The notes below the pieces were generated by a model. That model had not been told where the DNA came from, did not search any database, and saw only the letters and a list, made by a program, of their open reading frames with translations. Position numbers and translations under genes: made by a program. DNA of 64,000 nucleotides from Candidatus Tectimicrobiota bacterium (lineage in GTDB: Bacteria; Tectomicrobia; Entotheonellia; Entotheonellales; Entotheonellaceae): the NCBI GenBank assembly GCA_026005175.1, contig BPKO01000002.1, positions 32,501-96,500 of the forward strand. The letters are read 5' to 3'. This document shows, in pieces, positions 26,023 through 37,768 of the stretch (the first letter of the stretch is position 1; every line of letters starts with the position of its first letter).

Positions 26023-27862
26023 TCAGGGGCTGGCGGCGGGCTCTGGCGGGGGCAGGGTACAGGCGTCGCGCAGCCAGGCCTGGGTTGGGGGATCGAGCAA
26101 GGGGCTGATAACTTCCAGGACCTGGCGGTGGTACTGGGCCAGCCAGGCGTACTCGGCGGCGCTGAGCTGCGGCCAGTCGATGAGGCGCTTGTCAAAAGGA
26201 ATCAGGGTCAGGGGGTCAAAGCGCAGCCACCGCTTGCCGCCAGGATGCGGGGGCAGGGTGTCGTCGTAGGTGACGAGGTAGAGGTTTTCCAAGCGAATGC
26301 CGCCCCAGCCTTCTTCGTAGTAGCCGGGTTCGTTGGAGACGATCATCCCGGCCTGCAGGGGTTCTTCGCTGCCGCGCGTGGCCAGGCGCTGCGGCCCTTC
26401 GTGTACATTCAAAAACGCCCCCACGCCATGGCCGGTGCCGTGTCCGTAGTCGAGCCCGGCGTTCCACAGCAGCGTCCGGGCCACCCCATCGAGCACGTGC
26501 CCGCTGGTGCCTTCGGGAAAGCGCTGGCTGGCCAGGCGAATGTGGCTGCGCAGGACCAGGGTGTACAGTTCTCGTTGCCGGGGCGTGGGGGTGCCGAGGC
26601 TGACGGTGCGCGTGTCGTCGGTGGTGGCGCCGCCAAGTTGGATGCCCGAATCGACGAGCAACAGCTCGCCGGGGCGCAGTTCCACCTCGGGACTGGCCTC
26701 GCTGTAGTGCACGATGGCGCCGTTGGCACCGGCAGCGGCGATGATGGGAAAGCTGAGGTCGCAGAACCCCGCTTCGCGGGCGTACTCTGCATGGAGCAGC
26801 TCGGCGTAAGCCCGCTCGGTGACCCGCTCGCCGGCAGCAAGGCGGCGCTCGAGCTCGGCCAGACTACGGATCTTGGCAGCCGCCGCGCGCTTGTGGGCTT
26901 CGCGGCTGCAGGCGATTTCCACCGCGTTTTTGATCGCTTTTTGCAGCACCACGGGGCTGCGCGCCAGGTGCAGGCGCTGCGCTTCGGGCAGCAGCAGGCG
27001 CGTGCCCATCGTCGTGCCGGCCGGATCGAGCCACACGGTGCGCTGCAGGTCGCTGCCGAGCTGGCGCACGGCGTCGCCGTAAGCGTCGTAGGGAAGGAAG
27101 CGGATCAGTCCGTGCAGGGCGTGCTGCACCTCGGAAGGCGGAGAGACGCGCGTGAAGCAGGTGGCGGTCTCGAGCTCGACGATCAGGTAGGCTTCGAAGA
27201 CCGGGTTGTAGGCGATGTCGCTGCCGCGCAGATTGGTGAGCCAGGCGATTTCGTCGAGCTTGGTCAGGATGAGCGCCTGGGCGCCGGCCTCATGCAGCTG
27301 CTCGCGCACCGCAGCCAGCTTGTCGGCCACGGAGCGCCCCGTCAGTGTGTCGGGCAGGGCGTAAATCGGTTGCGCCGGGGGGGCTGGCCGCTCCTCCCAG
27401 ACTTCGTCAACGAGGTTAGGGGTGAGCGGCACGAGGGCAGAAGCGGGGGCGCGCAGGGGCCTGGCGATAGCTGGTGTGGGCTTCCAGGGAGAGAGTGAAA
27501 GGATCAAAGCCCACCCGCAGGCTGCCACGCTGCTGCTCGAGCACCCGGAGCCACTCGGCCAGGGTGGCTTCGCCGGCCATGCCGAGTTTGTGCACGCGAA
27601 AGAGCGAGGGATCGACTTGTTTTTCCGCCTGCAAGTAATACCGGGAGTCGACAAACAGGTGGCTCTGGCCGGGGCAGAGAAGGGCATCGCCGGCCGAGCC
27701 CGTAAAGCCGGTGATCGCCGCACGGCGCTGCTGGTAAGCGGGCACGTACTCATTGAGGTGGGCGTCAGCCGAGGGCACCAGATAGGCGTCGACGCCGTGC
27801 TCGGCAAGCCGCTGGCACAAGCGTGCCAGCCGCTGGGCAACGCGGTGGCGTGGTGTGGTCAT
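26023..27862 (-). CDS. pepP: Xaa-Pro aminopeptidase (peptidase M24B), one frameshift
   Basis: The protein begins MTTPRHRVAQRLARLCQRLA, then a creatinase N-terminal domain with ITGFTGSAGDALLCPGQSHL and DSRYYLQAE. The frame breaks at about 27457-27460; removing one base of AGGGGCC joins SYRQAL to the next frame (APASALVPLTPNLVDEVWEE). The M24 metal ligands follow: Asp in LLLVDSGIQLGGATTDDTRT (two Asp), His in HGTGHGVGAFLNVHEGP, Glu in SNEPGYYEEGWGGIRLEN (two Glu). The intact length of about 612 residues fits the long three-domain aminopeptidase P type rather than the roughly 440-residue E. coli PepP. It removes N-terminal residues before proline. Confidence 0.88.
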
Positions 27863-27953
27863 CGCCGGTACAGGCCTCCTGCGCGTGTGGGTGAGCAGCC
27901 CCGCACCTGCCTTGGCGGGCAGGGAACGCCGCGCAACGTCTTTCCCCTGCTGT

Positions 27954-27980
27954 CCTCATGGCCTCGCCGTGGCCATGAGG
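27954..27980. other. Perfect 10-bp stem-loop
   Basis: CCTCATGGCC (27954-27963) and GGCCATGAGG (27971-27980) are exact reverse complements around a seven-base loop. There is no T-run, so it may be a structural or regulatory hairpin in the pepP leader region rather than an intrinsic terminator. Confidence 0.5.
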
Positions 27981-28096
27981 CAGGGCATCTAGACGCTTCT
28001 CGGGGCGTGGTTAAAGATAACACGGTTTTCCGCCCGCGTGCAGCTCAGGGCTGAGGGCACACGTGCGGCGGCAGCACCGGCATGCAGGTCCACGCC

Positions 28097-28140
28097 GCTG
28101 CCCGCCACGGGTAGACACCGCCCGGCGTGTGGCGGGCAGC
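28097..28140 (-). terminator. Possible terminator stem-loop after the cytochrome gene
   Basis: GCTGCCCGCCAC (28097-28108) and GTGGCGGGCAGC (28129-28140) form a perfect 12-bp stem with a 20-base loop, 45 bases downstream of the cytochrome stop on the minus strand. No U-tract follows, so termination is inferred from position only. Confidence 0.4.
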
Positions 28141-28184
28141 GGCGAGACTATAGACGGTTCTTCTGGCTCCTCGAAAGGCCTCCC

Positions 28185-29027
28185 TTACCACTTCTTCCCG
28201 CCGCAGGGGTTTTTGGCGGCGCAGGGGTTGCAGGGGTTTTTGGCGGCGCAAGGATTTGTCTTGGCCGCACAGGGGTTGCAAGGATTCATCTTGGCGGCGC
28301 AGGGGTTCATCTTGGCCGCACAGGGGTTACAAGGATTCATCTTGGCGGCGCAGGGGTTGCAGGGGTTTTTGGCGGCGCAGGGATTCATCTTCGCCGCCGC
28401 CTGCGTTCCCTTCCCCGCTTTGTAGTCGGCTACAAGCTGCTGGTAGTAAGCAGCCAAAGCCGTCATCGCCAAGCCGTTGGGGTCGAGGGGCTTGGCCTTC
28501 ATCGGGTTGATCATGCAGAAGTTGATCATCTGGTCGAGGGTGACGATGTCGTCGACCATCTTCACGTAGTGCGGGAAAGGCCCGACTTTGTCGAGGTTCA
28601 GCAGGGCATAGTTGACGTGGCAGCTATTACAAGAAAGTCCGGAGTTGCCCAGTTTTGGATCGTTCCAGAGCTTCCGGCCCCACTCGACCAGCGCCGCGTG
28701 GTCTTTGATGCGCGTGTTGCGAATCGGCTTAACCGCCGGTGTCCCTGCCGCGCAGGGGTTTTTGGCCGCGCAGGGATTACAGGGGTTCATCTTGGCGGCG
28801 CAAGGATTCGTCTTGGCCGCGCATGGGTTGCAGGGATTCATCTTGGCGGCGCAAGGGTTGCAGGGGTTTTTGGCCGCGCAGGGGTTCATCTTGGCCGCAC
28901 AGGGATTTTTGGCGGCGCAGGGATTACAGGGGTTGCGCTGCGCCGCGTCACTGGACGCAGGCAGGGCAACCGCCGCAATGAGCAGCACGGCCAGCAGGAT
29001 TCCCACACGTGTGGCGAGACATCGCAT
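28185..29027 (-). CDS. Exported c-type cytochrome flanked by two Asn-Pro-Cys repeat arrays
   Basis: The 280-residue protein has a signal peptide (residues 1 to about 28, LLAVLLIAAVALPASSDA). Residues 32-94 are an array with twelve NPC tripeptides in units NPCAAK and NPCNPCAAKM. Residues 95-210 form a globular domain with one haem c site, SCNSCH (Cys133, Cys136, His137), plus INFCMINPM, where Met172 or Met176 may be the distal ligand. Residues 213-276 are a second array, again with twelve NPC tripeptides, ending GGKKW. The mature protein has 27 Cys, 24 of them in the arrays. The core resembles monohaem cytochromes of the SoxA-like type. The arrays suggest metal binding, cross-linking or attachment; none is proven. 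A GGAG precedes ATG 29027, and hemQ is divergent. Confidence 0.85.
   Translation of the reverse strand: MRCLATRVGILLAVLLIAAVALPASSDAAQRNPCNPCAAKNPCAAKMNPCAAKNPCNPCAAKMNPCNPCAAKTNPCAAKMNPCNPCAAKNPCAAGTPAVKPIRNTRIKDHAALVEWGRKLWNDPKLGNSGLSCNSCHVNYALLNLDKVGPFPHYVKMVDDIVTLDQMINFCMINPMKAKPLDPNGLAMTALAAYYQQLVADYKAGKGTQAAAKMNPCAAKNPCNPCAAKMNPCNPCAAKMNPCAAKMNPCNPCAAKTNPCAAKNPCNPCAAKNPCGGKKW
28200..28397 (-). repeat. Coding tandem repeat array encoding 12 NPC motifs (C-terminal)
   Basis: Imperfect 18- and 27-base units encode NPCAAK and NPCNPCAAK(M/T) in tandem. Nearly identical codons are used throughout, which points to recent duplication or gene conversion between units. It lies inside the cytochrome gene. 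Confidence 0.85.
28746..28937 (-). repeat. Coding tandem repeat array encoding 12 NPC motifs (N-terminal)
   Basis: This is the counterpart of the array at 28200-28397, with the same unit types and the same count of twelve NPC, placed just after the signal peptide. The two arrays are separated by the haem domain. Confidence 0.85.
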
Positions 29028-29167
29028 CGCTTTCTCCTTCTTACAGGGTGTTCAGGGCAGAGTCCTGTCCTAGACGAGGAAGAACGACCTGGCACGGGAA
29101 CTATTCCCCATCTGCGAAAACATCTTCGGCTGGCCACCGCCGTGCCTGGGGGCCTGAGGCAGCGGCC

Positions 29168-29198
29168 TTGGCAGGGCAGGGGAGGGTCTTGCTATACT
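29168..29198 (+). promoter_or_regulatory. Putative promoter of hemQ with extended -10
   Basis: TATACT (29193-29198) is preceded by TGC, forming an extended -10; TTGGCA (29168-29173) lies 19 bases upstream. The predicted transcript start is about 30 bases before the hemQ ATG. Confidence 0.5.
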
Positions 29199-29232
29199 GG
29201 TGCAAACCCTTTGCCAAGAGGGAGAGCGGCCT

Positions 29233-30162
29233 ATGCGGACGTCGGAAGTTCCGGAAACCTTGGAAGGGTGGTACGTGCAGCACGATCTCTATACTGTCGA
29301 CTGGGCGCGCTGGCAGGCGGTGCCCGCGGCGGAGCGCCAGGCTCTTGCCGCTGAAGCGAGTGCCTGGCTCAGGACCCAAGAGGCGCCCGAAGCCGGCAGC
29401 AGTGCCTGCTACAGCGTGTTGGGACAGAAAGGGGACTTGCTCTTCGTCCACTTCCGCCCCAGCCTCGAAGCCCTTCAGGCCGTCAAGCTGTCCCTGTGCC
29501 ACAGCGGCTTTTACCGCTTCTTGCAGCCGACCTACGGCTACCTCTCGGTCATCGAGCTGGCTCTCTACGAAGTCACTGGCCCGATTCAGCGCAAGCTCGC
29601 CGCCGCCGGCTTGCAACCGGGAACGGCGGAGTACGAGAGCGCCTACCAGCAAGAGCTCGAGTATCAGAAAGAAGCCATGCAGGCGCGCCTTTACCCTCTC
29701 ATTCCGCCAAGCCGTTACATCTGCTTTTACCCGATGAGCAAAAAGCGCGGCGAAACGCGCAACTGGTATGCCCTGTCCATGGAAGAGCGGCGCGAGCTGA
29801 TGCGCAGCCACGGCATGATCGGCCGCAAGTACGCCGGCAAAGTAACGCAAATCATCAGCGGCTCAACGGGCCTCGACGACTGGGAGTGGGGCGTGAGCCT
29901 GTTTGCCGACGATCCGCTGGTCTTCAAGAAGCTGGTTTACGAAATGCGCTTTGACGAGGCAAGTGCCTATTACGCTTTGTTTGGCGCGTTTTACGTGGGT
30001 ATTCGCTGCCAGCCCGAGGCGCTGGCGGCGCTCCTGACGGGCCAGCCCGCGGCCCCCGAGCGGTCGCTAAAGACGCCTGCCAGCGCGGAAAAACCCGCCT
30101 GCTCCCTTACCCGAGGGATGCTTTGGAGGCGTTTATCTCCTGTCTTTCCTGCCAAGAACTAG
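29233..30162 (+). CDS. hemQ: HemQ, coproheme decarboxylase (chlorite dismutase family)
   Basis: This 309-residue protein begins with the family signature ETLEGWYVQHDLYTVDW. It contains RYICFYPMSKKR with the reactive Tyr region, and the haem-ligand region SHGMIGRKYAGKVTQIISGS followed by GLDDWEWGVSLFADDP and LVYEMRFDEASAYYALFG, all typical of HemQ rather than true chlorite dismutases. HemQ decarboxylates coproheme to protoheme in the coproporphyrin-dependent pathway. A tail of roughly 35 residues extends past the family core. ATG 29233 follows GAGGGAGAG. It is divergent to the haem-binding cytochrome gene, a fitting functional pairing. Confidence 0.9.
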   Translation: MRTSEVPETLEGWYVQHDLYTVDWARWQAVPAAERQALAAEASAWLRTQEAPEAGSSACYSVLGQKGDLLFVHFRPSLEALQAVKLSLCHSGFYRFLQPTYGYLSVIELALYEVTGPIQRKLAAAGLQPGTAEYESAYQQELEYQKEAMQARLYPLIPPSRYICFYPMSKKRGETRNWYALSMEERRELMRSHGMIGRKYAGKVTQIISGSTGLDDWEWGVSLFADDPLVFKKLVYEMRFDEASAYYALFGAFYVGIRCQPEALAALLTGQPAAPERSLKTPASAEKPACSLTRGMLWRRLSPVFPAKN

Positions 30163-30208
30163 CGATGAACAAGTATGTGAAAGCCATGTAACGATGGCGC
30201 CATAAGTT

Positions 30209-30469
30209 ATGAAAGTTCGTTATACTCGCCATGCTGAGCAGAAATTCGAGGTGCTCAGGCGCCACGGGTTCGAGGTGAAGAAGGAACCAGTGGAGGAAAC
30301 ACTGCGTCAGCCGCAAGCTGTCATTCCTCAGGAAAGAGGGCGGTTCATCGCCCAAAGAACTGTCAGCGATCGCCATTTGCTCCGCGTTGTCTATCGGGAA
30401 GAGGGCGAAACCAAGGTGGTGATTACGTTTTATCCCGTACGGAGGGAGCGTTATGAAGGTCGTATATGA
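30209..30469 (+). CDS. DUF4258-like small protein
   Basis: This 86-residue basic protein reads MKVRYTRHAEQKFEVLRRHG at its start, then VSDRHLLRVVYREEGETKVV and ITFYPVRRERY, matching the DUF4258 pattern (H..R...R......V...I.....V.........L.VVY.......VIT.Y). The fold is thought to be RelE-like. Its 3' end overlaps the next gene by 17 bases, and DUF4258-DUF2283 pairs are common, probably as toxin-antitoxin-like or regulatory modules. The local base composition is visibly less G+C-rich than in the neighbours, suggesting acquisition. Confidence 0.7.
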   Translation: MKVRYTRHAEQKFEVLRRHGFEVKKEPVEETLRQPQAVIPQERGRFIAQRTVSDRHLLRVVYREEGETKVVITFYPVRRERYEGRI

Positions 30470-30679
30470 CCGTGAAGAGGATATTTTGACAATCGAGGTC
30501 TTGCCCGAGGCGCCCATTGCTCACGCGGAGCACCTTGGGCCCCCTTCATTGTCCATTTTGATCCTCAGGATCGGCTGGTGTTGCTAGAGATTCTAGATGC
30601 CAGTGTGTTCATCGGGACGATCGTACAGGCCAGCCTGAAAGGAGAGGCCGAAATCGTAGCGAGCTCTCCGATGGAGTAG
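30453..30679 (+). CDS. DUF2283 family small protein, one frameshift
   Basis: ATG 30453 follows GGAGGGAGCG. The frame reads MKVVYDREEDILTIEVLPEA and PIAHAEHLGP, then breaks in the run GGGCCCCC (30538-30545); the other frame continues FIVHFDPQDRLVLLEILDAS, the conserved DUF2283 core, to TAG at 30677-30679. As written the first frame stops early near 30584. Intact length would be about 75 residues. It pairs with the DUF4258 gene. Confidence 0.65.
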
Positions 30680-30745
30680 CCTTATAAAGATCGCCATGGA
30701 GCAGCGCAACCACACGGTCGGCAACGATTTAGCTGTGACACGATC

Positions 30746-32521
<1,776 letters not shown>

Positions 32522-32533
32522 GGCCGTTTTCCT

Positions 32534-33712
<1,179 letters not shown>

Positions 33713-33724
33713 CACGTTTCTCCT

Positions 33725-36132
33725 TTAGTTGCGCAAGGGTTTGCCGGTTTCCAGCATGTGGCGCATGCGTTCTTGCGACTTGGCTTCCCCGCACAGGCTG
33801 AGAAAGGCCTCCCGCTCGAGGTCAAGCAGGTGCTGTTCGGAGACCAGGCTGCCTTCGGGCACGTCCCCGCCGCTCAGCACGTAGGCCAGCTTGCGGCCAA
33901 TGTGGCGGTCGTAGGGGGTGATGGCCCGGGCTATTTCCATATTGTAGAGCGCCACCAGGAGGTTGGCGTAGCCGGTGCGGCCAAGCACGCGGATCTTTGC
34001 CGGGCGCGGCGGCGTGTAGCCCTCGGCGAGCATGTCCAGCACCACCTGGCGGGCGTCGTAGAGGAGCTCGTCGCGGTTGAGGGTGATGCCATCGCTAGGG
34101 CGCAGGAAGCCCAGCTGCCTGGCTTCGGCGGCGCTGCCCGACACCTTGGCCTGGCCGATGGTGAGAAAAACGCGCTGCACCAGCGGAAACAGGTCGAGGT
34201 GGACGTCGGACGGGAGGCCTTCTTGCTGCCGCAGGAGGAGCTCCTTGCAGCCGCCGCCGGCCGGAATCAACCCTACCCCCACTTCCACCAGCCCCATGTA
34301 CGTCTCGGCCGCCGCCCGCACGCGGTGGGCGGCCAGACACACCTCGCACCCTCCGGCCAGGGTCATGCCAAACGGCGCCGCCACCACCGGCTTGCCCAAG
34401 TACTTGAGCGCCAGCAGGGTTTCCTGGAACGTGCGCACCATCGCTTCGAGCACGTCCCAGTTCTCGTTTTGCGCCTCGAGCAGGATAAGGGCCAGGTTGG
34501 CCCCGGCCGAAAAGTGTTCCCCTTCGTTGCCGATCACCAGCCCTTCGAAACGCCGGTCCACTTCTTCGGCGGCGCGCTGCAGCATGGCCACGATGTCGGC
34601 ACCGATGGTGTTCATTTTGGTATGGAACTCAAGACAGGCCACCCCCTCGCCGAGGTCGATCAGGCTGGCGCCAGGATTGCGGCACACCACCCGCTGCTGC
34701 GCTTTGAGCGGTGCCAGGCGCAGGCAGCGCGGTGCTACCGGCTCGGCCACGTACGCCCGCTGCGCCAGGTCAAAGTAGCGCCGCGTGCCCTGCACCTCTT
34801 GATAAAAGGCGGTGTGGCCGCTGTCGAGCAGCGCCTGCACCAGCGGCGGCAGGGTGTGCCCCTCCTGTGCCAGCCGCGCTGCCACCCGCGGCACTTCCAG
34901 GGCGTCCCAGGTCTCAAACGGCCCCAGGCCCCAGTTAAAACCCCACCGCATGGCCCGATCCACGCGGACGATGTCGTCGGCAATTTCGGGGATCAGGCGA
35001 GCGGCGTACAGAAGGGTGGCGCTGGTCACTTTCCACAGGAAGCGGCCGGCGCGGTCATCGGCATAGACCAGGAGCCGCAAGCGCTGCTGCAAGTCTTCGA
35101 CGGCGCGCGCTTGCGCCAGCGACGGGGCTTGCAGGCGTGTCGGGGGATGGTAGGTCAGGGTATGGAGGTCGAGTTCGTGAAATTCCCGCCCCCGGTCGGT
35201 GTCAACGGCTTTGTAAAACCCCTGCCCGCTTTTGGTGCCCAGCCAGCCGCGCTCTACCATAAGCTGCACCACGTTGGGCTCCGGAATCACTTGCCGCAGG
35301 GGGTCATCGGGCAGCGCCTGGAGGGTATTCTGGGTCACGTGCAGCAGGACGTCGAGCCCCACCAAGTCGGCGGTGCGAAACGTGGCGCTGGCCGGACGGC
35401 CAATCAGCGGGCCCGGTGAGGGCATCGACTTCTCCCACGCGGTAGCCCTCGTCCAGCATCACTTTCATGGCACAGAGCAGGGCGTAAATGCCGATGCGGT
35501 TGGCAATAAAATTCGGCGTGTCCTTGGCCCGCACCACGCCCTTGCCAAGCACACGCCGCGCAAACGCTTCCACGAAATCCACCACGGCTGCCTCGGTGTG
35601 CGGGCCTGGAATTACCTCGAGAAGCTTGATGTAGCGCGGCGGGTTGAAGAAGTGAGTGCCAAGAAAGCGCCGCTGAAGGTCGGCGGGCAAGGCAGCGCTG
35701 AGGGCAGCGATAGAGAGCCCCGAGGTGTTCGAGCTCAGAATGGCCGTGGGGGCCAGGTGCGGGGCAATCGCCTGGTAGACCTGCGTCTTGACCGCGAGCT
35801 GTTCGGTCACCGCCTCAATGACCCAGTCGGCCTCGGCCAGGCGGGGAAGGTGGTCTTCCATGTTGCCAGGGGTGATGAGTTCGGCCGCCTGCGGGGTGTA
35901 AAAGGCTGCCGGCCGGGCCTGTAGGGCGCGCTGGATGCCCTGGCGGGCGAGGCGGTTGCGCACCGCCGGGCTGTCCAGGGTTAAGCCCTGCTGCTGTTCC
36001 TGAGGGGTGAGGGTGGTGGGCACGACGTCGAGCAGCAGCGAGGGAATGCCGACGTTGGCCAGGTGGGCGGCAATTTGGCTGCCCATTACCCCCGGCGCCG
36101 AGGACGGCGGCTTTGCGGATGCGATACGCCAT
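33725..36132 (-). CDS. fadN: 3-hydroxyacyl-CoA dehydrogenase / enoyl-CoA hydratase (FadN-like), two frameshifts
   Basis: The protein starts MAYRIRKAAVLGAG, breaks near 36090 (one extra G in GCCGGGGGTAATG), and continues VMGSQIAAHLANVGIPSLLL, an NAD-binding fold, with ILSSNTSGLSI and GTHFFNPPRYIKLLEVI. It breaks again near 35418 (GGGCCC, one extra C) and resumes LIGRPASATFRTADLVGLD. The C-terminal third is a crotonase domain (GEHFSAGANLALILLEAQ, APFGMTLAGGCEVCLAAHR). This dehydrogenase-first order is that of B. subtilis FadN, not E. coli FadB. Restored length is about 800 residues. It performs hydration and oxidation in beta-oxidation. Confidence 0.9.
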
Positions 36133-36351
36133 CTCCTCAGGTCTCCTTCTGTGTCATCGGGAAGCGCCACGGCAGTGCGGTGCCGCTTGCGGCCACGAGA
36201 AACAGCTACGGGTGGGCAGGAACACGAAGCCTACCGGGATCCTATCAGGCGGGCTGCAAGTCTGCAATGGGCGTGTTGCGCCCGTGTCCAGGGTCTGTCA
36301 CAATGGGCGGCATCGCGCCGCGTGAACCAAAATCGCCTGCGCCAGTTTGCT

Positions 36352-37705
36352 ATGCGAGGGTTTCGTCCGCGCCTGCTTCCCCACATGCACTGGTTTTACG
36401 CCCTGGCGCCATACAAAGCCAGCGAAGCCATTTTTTCGCTGCTGTTTCCGCTTTACTTGCTCAACGTCTTCCACCTGCAGGCGGGGCCGGTGGGCCTTCT
36501 CACCGCGCTCATTTCCCTCACCTCGGTGCCGGGCTCGGTGCTGTGGGGCCACTGGAGTGATCGGTTGCAGGTGCGCCGGCCGTTTCTCATCGTGGGGTGC
36601 GTGGGCAGCAGTCTGTGCCTGCTTGGGATGGGCCTTGTCACTGCTGTGTTGCCCCTGGTGCCGCTATGCTTGCTGTACGGCGCCTTCAGCATCGCCCTCT
36701 CTCCGGTTGCTTCGGTGCTGATCATGGAGACGGTGCCGCAGGAGCGCTGGGAAGAGGCCTTTGGCACTTTCAACAAAATCAGCGGCTGGGGGTGGATCGT
36801 CGGCTTGGCAACGGGCACCTGGCTGCTTCCCCTGCTGCAGCAGGGGTTGTCTGTGGCGGGCAGTATGCGGCTGCTGTTTGCGCTGCTGGCCGGCGCCAAG
36901 CTTGCGGCGGCTTGGTGGGTCTACGCCAGCGTTCCCGAGCCCTTGCCGCGCGTGCCGCGCCACCACTACGTGACGGTGACGCGGCGGCTGCCGCCCCTCA
37001 CGCTGATCGAGCGGGCGCTCTACTTGCCGCGCCAGCTGCTCTTTACCCTGTCGCCGGCCCACTTGCGCCAGCTACGCGCGCTGGTGCCTGCGCCGCTGCG
37101 CCTCTACCTGGGCGCGACGCTGCTGATTTTTTTTAGCTCCACCATGGTCTTTACGCCGCTGCCGCTGTTTTTGCAGCAGGAAGTGCAACTTGGCGCAGCG
37201 GCCATTTTTTGCCCTCTCCTTGCTGCGCATGCTGGTGGCCACGCTGGCCTACGAGCCGGTAGGGCGCTGGGCACACCGCCGCGGCCCGCAGGCTGCCCAC
37301 GGGTGGGCGATTCTGGGGCGTAGCCTGGCCTTTGTGAGCCTCTGGGGGCTCGGGCTCCTGCCGATCCGGACGCTCAGCCTGGGCCTCTTGGTGCTGGCCA
37401 ACGTGCTGGCTGGGCTCTCTTGGAGTGTGCTGGCCGTAGTGGGACCGGTGCTGGTGGGGCGGCTGGCGCTTCAGGGGCAAAACGGCGAGGCGATGGGCAT
37501 TTACAACGCGGTGCAGGGGGTATCGCGCATTGCCGGTGCCCTCATTGGCGGCTACATGGCGCAGGGGGTGGGCTATCGGAGCGCGTTCCTGATGGCCGGA
37601 CTGCTGGTGCTGCTGGCTGCGGGGCTGGTGGGCCGGTTGCGACTGCCGCCGGTGCCGTCGGCCGGAGCCAGAAACCCCAAGGCGCCGGGGGAGACGGCAC
37701 CGTGA
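36352..37705 (+). CDS. MFS transporter, one frameshift
   Basis: About ten to twelve hydrophobic segments are visible across about 450 residues, with the MFS loop 2-3 motif in VLWGHWSDRLQVRRPFLIVG. The frame breaks near 37206-37211; removing one T from the six-T run joins GAAAIF to ALSLLRMLVATLAYEPVGRW. The second half ends with IYNAVQGVSRIAGALIGGYM, resembling the conserved motif of TM11. Substrate unknown. The start is uncertain (GTG 36322 or ATG 36352); neither has a clear ribosome binding site. It is divergent to the fad operon. Confidence 0.82.
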
Positions 37706-37707
37706 GT

Positions 37708-37736
37708 TTGCTCTGCCTGCCGCCTCCTGGTATGGT
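37708..37736 (+). promoter_or_regulatory. Putative promoter of the RaiA/sigma fusion gene
   Basis: TTGCTC (37708-37713), 17 bases and TATGGT (37731-37736) lie 33 bases before the ATG at 37769, directly after the MFS stop. Confidence 0.4.
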
Positions 37737-37768
37737 CTTCAGGAAAGGCCTCTAGACGAGGGACGAGT

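Larger units (their letters stand above)
27863..28184. other. 322-base intergenic region with two stem-loops, no gene seen
   Basis: This spacer lies between the pepP start and the cytochrome stop. I find no credible gene. It contains a 10-bp perfect stem (27954-27980) and a 12-bp stem (28097-28140). The first 100 bases should hold the minus-strand promoter of pepP, but no convincing -35/-10 pair was found. Confidence 0.6.

Noticed and set aside
28200-28937. Possible CRISPR-like repeat array
   Set aside because: Units are tandem without unique spacers and code in frame for NPC motifs on the minus strand.
29086-29102. CTGGCACGGGAACTATT as a sigma-54 promoter for hemQ
   Set aside because: The -24 element fits but TTGC is missing at the -12 position; the extended -10 promoter further downstream is a better candidate.
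28038-29354. Plus-strand frame with GAAGVAG.FGGAG-like repeats opposite the cytochrome
   Set aside because: The repeats are the complement of the NPC arrays. The minus strand has a signal peptide, a CxxCH site and a ribosome-binding site; the plus strand has none.
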